NCBI RefSeq assembly: GCF_021343995.1
Contig: NZ_JAJTTE010000068.1
Span: forward strand, 1-32,986
Direction of reading: 5' to 3'
Length of the DNA stretch: 32,986 bases
Origin: Pseudonocardia terrae
GTDB taxonomy: Bacteria > Actinomycetota > Actinomycetes > Mycobacteriales > Pseudonocardiaceae
The translations under genes were made by a program, and so were the position numbers. Below are positions 30,664 to 32,986 of this stretch, piece after piece; the first letter of the stretch is position 1; the number at the start of each line of letters is the position of its first letter. The notes under the pieces were generated by a model, which had not been told where the DNA came from, did not search any database, and saw nothing but the letters and a program-made list of their open reading frames with translations.

Positions 30664-30720
30664 CGCTGCCGCCTCCTTCATCGGTTGTGTCGCGAGCCCC
30701 GGTGGTGGTCGCTCCCAGAG

Positions 30721-30757
30721 TTTACCGTCCAGATTCTGGGAAGCTAGTATCGAGGCG
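30721..30757 (+). promoter_or_regulatory. Leaderless promoter and palindrome in the leuC/IclR intergenic region
   Basis: TTTACC (30721-30726) and TAGTAT (30745-30750) form a -35/-10 pair with an 18-nt spacer. The GTG start of the regulator gene at 30757 lies 6 nt after the -10 box, with no ribosome-binding site, so the transcript is probably leaderless. Between the boxes lies the perfect inverted repeat CCAGATTCTGG (30729-30739), and CCCAGA at 30714-30719 mirrors TCTGGG at 30735-30740. An IclR-type dimer bound here could control both genes. Confidence 0.6.
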
Positions 30758-31458
30758 TGAGACAGTCTAGCGGCATCGGCGTGCTCGACAAGGCCGTGGG
30801 GGTGCTGCGTGCAGCGGCCGACGAGCCCATGGGACTCTCCGAGCTCTGCGAGGCCACCGGCCTGCCGCGGGCCACCGCACACCGGCTGGCCGTCGGGCTG
30901 GAGGTGCACGGGTTGCTGCAGCGGGGATCCGACGGCCGCTGGCGCCCCGGCCCCACCCTCGCCGAGCTCGCCGGCGGGCACTCGGACCCGCTGCTCGAGG
31001 CCGCCGGCGCGGTGCTGCCGCGGCTGCGCGACATCACCGGGGAGAGCGTGCAGCTCTACCGGCGCGACGGGATGCACCGCATCTGCATCGCCACCGCCGA
31101 GCCCGCGTCCGGCCTGCGGGACACGGTGCCCGTCGGCACCCGCCTGCCCATGACCGCCGGCTCCGGGGCGAAGGTCCTCGCCGCCTGGTCCGACCCGGCC
31201 ACCCAACGCGCTGTGCTCGCCGGTGCCACGTTCACCGAGCGGGTGCTGGTCGACGTCCGGCGGCGCGGATGGGCGCAGAGCGTCGCCGAGCGGGAGTCCG
31301 GTGTGGCCAGTGTCTCGGCGCCCGTGCGCGACGCGCAGGGCCAGGTCGTCGCGGCCGTCTCGGTGTCCGGGCCGGTCGACCGGATCGGCCGGCGGCCGGG
31401 CGTGCGGTGGGCGGCGGACCTGCTGGCCGCGGCGGAAGCCCTGCAGCACCGCCTGTAG
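30757..31458 (+). CDS. ndgR: IclR family regulator, NdgR/AreB-like
   Basis: IclR-type regulator of 233 residues. The winged helix-turn-helix occupies about 8-65 (GVLDKAVGVLRAAADEPMGL, then LCEATGLPRATAHRLAVGLE). The effector domain follows, with ITGESVQLYRRDGMHRICIA and PMTAGSGAKVLAAW and the typical RGWAQSVAERESGVASVSAP near 170-190. The position divergent from leuCD is that of NdgR in Streptomyces and AreB in S. clavuligerus, which control leucine and other amino acid genes and affect antibiotic production; Rv2989 holds the same place in M. tuberculosis. It probably regulates leuCD and itself through the palindrome in the shared promoter region. The symbol is assigned from position and family. 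Confidence 0.92.
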   Translation: MRQSSGIGVLDKAVGVLRAAADEPMGLSELCEATGLPRATAHRLAVGLEVHGLLQRGSDGRWRPGPTLAELAGGHSDPLLEAAGAVLPRLRDITGESVQLYRRDGMHRICIATAEPASGLRDTVPVGTRLPMTAGSGAKVLAAWSDPATQRAVLAGATFTERVLVDVRRRGWAQSVAERESGVASVSAPVRDAQGQVVAAVSVSGPVDRIGRRPGVRWAADLLAAAEALQHRL

Positions 31459-31643
31459 GGCCCGTGCCGCCCGAAGATCCGGTGACCGATCCGGTGACAC
31501 CGCGTGGCGCAGCGCCGTCGGCCCGTGCCCGGATCGGGCGGTCCGTGACGCTAACGTGATCCTCCACGCTGTCGATGGACAGAATGGACGGGCGCCCCGC
31601 TCCCCAGCACGTCGGCGCCGAGGACCGACCGAAGACGGTGACG

Positions 31644-32986
31644 ATGACCTACCTGCTCGGTGTCGACGTGGGCACGACCAGGACCGCCGCGGCGGTCTCG
31701 CGTGCCGACCGCCCCGGGTCGCCCGAGATGGTGTCGCTCGGCGACCGTTCCACCGACGTCCCCTCCGTGCTCTTCCTGGGTCCCGACGGCGAGGTGCTCG
31801 TCGGCGAGGCCGCCGAACGTCGCGCGGTGACCGATCCCGACCGCGTCGTGCGCGAGTTCAAGCGGCGCGTGGGCGACCCGACCCCGATCGTCGTCGGCGG
31901 CCGGGCCTGGTCCGCCGAGGAGCTGTGGGCCCGGCTGCTGCGCTGGGTCGTGGACAAGGTCGCCGTCCAGGAGGGCGGCCCGGCCGACCGGATCGCCGTC
32001 ACGCACCCGGCCTCGTGGGGCACCCACAAGCGGGACCTGATGGCGGCCGCGGCGCACGCGCAGGGCCTCACCGTGACGTTCCTCGCCGAGCCGCAGGCCG
32101 CCGCGCTGCACTACGCGGCCGGCGAGCGGGTGCCGACCGGCTCGACGATCGCCGTCTACGACCTCGGCGGCGGCACGTTCGACGCCGCGGTCGTGCGCAA
32201 GGACGCGCCGCGAAGCGCAGGCGGAGCGGCCAACAGCGCGCCGTTCGGCCTGCTCGGGCGGCCCGAAGGCCTCGAGCACCTCGGCGGCGTCGACTTCGAC
32301 CAGGTGGTGTTCGACCACGTCGCCGAGGGCGCGCCCGAGGCCTTCGAGGGCATCGACGAGACCGACCCGGCCGTGCTGGCGGCCGTCGCCCGGCTGCGGC
32401 GCGAGTGCACCGAGGCCAAGGAGGCGCTCTCCGCCGACACCGAGGTCACCATCCCGGTGCTCATGCCGGCGTACCGCGGGTCCGTGCGGCTGCACCGCAG
32501 CGAGTTCGAGGAGGCCATCCGGCCCTCGATCGCCGAGACGGTCGACGCGCTGCGCCGCGCCGTCGAGTCCGCCGGGACGGCCCCCGAGAACCTCACCGCC
32601 GTCCTGCTGGTCGGTGGGTCCTCGCGGATCCCGCTCGTCGCGCAGCTGGTGTCCGAGCAGCTCTCCCGGCCGGTCGCCGTGGACACCGACCCGAAGAACG
32701 CCATCGCCAAGGGTGCGGTGCTGGCCTTCCTCCCGCAGTCGCTCCTGGGCGCCACGGGCACGCACCCGGCCGTCGGTGGCGCGCTCGGGGCCGCCGGCTT
32801 CACCGGCGTCCAGGGCGCGGTCGGGCCGGACGGCGGGCCGCCCACCCAGCTCGCGGCCACCGGAGCCTGGTCGCCCCCCGCGGCCACCGGCCAGTGGACG
32901 CCGGGTGCCACGGAGGCCTGGGGCGGGCCGTCCGCGCCGCCGGTCCCACCGCAGCAGGGCGGCAACCCGTACGGCGACCCCACCTA
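31644..32986 (+). CDS. Hsp70 family protein, cut by the right window edge
   Basis: DnaK-like ATPase, at least 447 residues, with no stop before the window edge. The ATPase motifs are present: LLGVDVGTTRTAAAV (4-18, phosphate 1), AEPQAAALHYA, YDLGGGTFDAAVV (172-184, phosphate 2) and LLVGGSSRIPLV (321-332, adenosine). After about residue 370 it turns into a Gly/Ala/Pro-rich linker rather than the DnaK peptide-binding domain, so it is one of the actinobacterial Hsp70-like proteins with an unrelated C-terminus, many of which carry a membrane helix or repeats. Residues 187-200 (DAPRSAGGAANSAP) look like an insertion after phosphate 2. ATG 31644 was chosen; GTG 31638 is in frame and possible. The final bases read TA, so the next codon is Tyr or a stop. 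Confidence 0.88.
   Translation, partial: MTYLLGVDVGTTRTAAAVSRADRPGSPEMVSLGDRSTDVPSVLFLGPDGEVLVGEAAERRAVTDPDRVVREFKRRVGDPTPIVVGGRAWSAEELWARLLRWVVDKVAVQEGGPADRIAVTHPASWGTHKRDLMAAAAHAQGLTVTFLAEPQAAALHYAAGERVPTGSTIAVYDLGGGTFDAAVVRKDAPRSAGGAANSAPFGLLGRPEGLEHLGGVDFDQVVFDHVAEGAPEAFEGIDETDPAVLAAVARLRRECTEAKEALSADTEVTIPVLMPAYRGSVRLHRSEFEEAIRPSIAETVDALRRAVESAGTAPENLTAVLLVGGSSRIPLVAQLVSEQLSRPVAVDTDPKNAIAKGAVLAFLPQSLLGATGTHPAVGGALGAAGFTGVQGAVGPDGGPPTQLAATGAWSPPAATGQWTPGATEAWGGPSAPPVPPQQGGNPYGDPT

Noticed and set aside
31476..31499. Tandem 12-nt repeat GATCCGGTGACC/GATCCGGTGACA before the Hsp70-like gene
   Set aside because: There are only two copies, in simple GC-rich sequence, and no promoter or operator element fits them. 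No HspR-type (HAIR) or CIRCE element was seen.
1..32986. CRISPR arrays, tRNA or rRNA genes, insertion sequences, prophage genes
   Set aside because: No spaced direct repeats, no tRNA-like cloverleaf with a TTC-loop, no transposase or integrase motif was seen on either strand.

Overview
The window is about 33 kb of very GC-rich DNA with dense, often overlapping genes, many GTG starts and some apparently leaderless transcripts. Gene content points to a mycelial actinomycete, most likely in or near Pseudonocardiaceae. The main reason is the block leuD-leuC / IclR regulator / hupB / mutT1 / ppk1 / cofC (fbiD) / gpsA, whose order is close to that around Mycobacterium tuberculosis Rv2982c-Rv2989. 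The cslA-glxA-endoglucanase operon, known from Streptomyces hyphal tips, fits the same picture. The taxonomic call is inference; no rRNA or marker phylogeny is available here.

Left part (1-6.2 kb): a minus-strand operon encodes a membrane beta-glucan synthase (CslA), a mononuclear copper radical oxidase (GlxA) with all active-site residues visible, and a GH6 lipoprotein glucanase (CslZ-like). Together they should make, oxidise and trim a cell-surface glucan. Upstream lies a broken polyprenyl-phosphate sugar transferase gene.

Accessory part (6.2-11.6 kb): four minus-strand genes encode a patatin-like lipase, a CAP-domain/RCC1-propeller fusion, an M6-like metalloprotease and a Thr/Pro-rich lipoprotein. 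The first three belong to families that often act outside the cell, or on membranes or foreign cells, yet none has a visible signal peptide. The first two lie between two remnants of sugar transferase genes that share an identical 20-nt 3' end. This is the most unusual part of the window.

Middle part (11.7-18.2 kb): mixed housekeeping and stress genes. They are a low-molecular-weight protein tyrosine phosphatase, a SAM methyltransferase, an HNH endonuclease, a PRC-barrel/DUF2382 stress protein, a 76-residue tail-anchored protein, an SMR efflux pump with its TetR regulator, a YdeI/OmdA-type protein and a cystathionine gamma-lyase-like PLP enzyme. Strong hairpins separate the convergent pairs.

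Right part (18.2-33 kb): phospholipid synthesis (plsC-gpsA), coenzyme F420 synthesis (cofC), then an inserted set (slipin, small membrane protein, CelD/BcsL-type acetyltransferase, FAD monooxygenase). The conserved block resumes with ppk1-mutT1, hupB, leuCD with a leucine terminator and a divergent IclR/NdgR-type regulator. An Hsp70-family gene runs off the right edge. Candidate control sites include three 11-nt PHO-box-like repeats before ppk1, palindromes in the SMR and IclR promoters, and a palindrome that buries the slipin ribosome-binding site.
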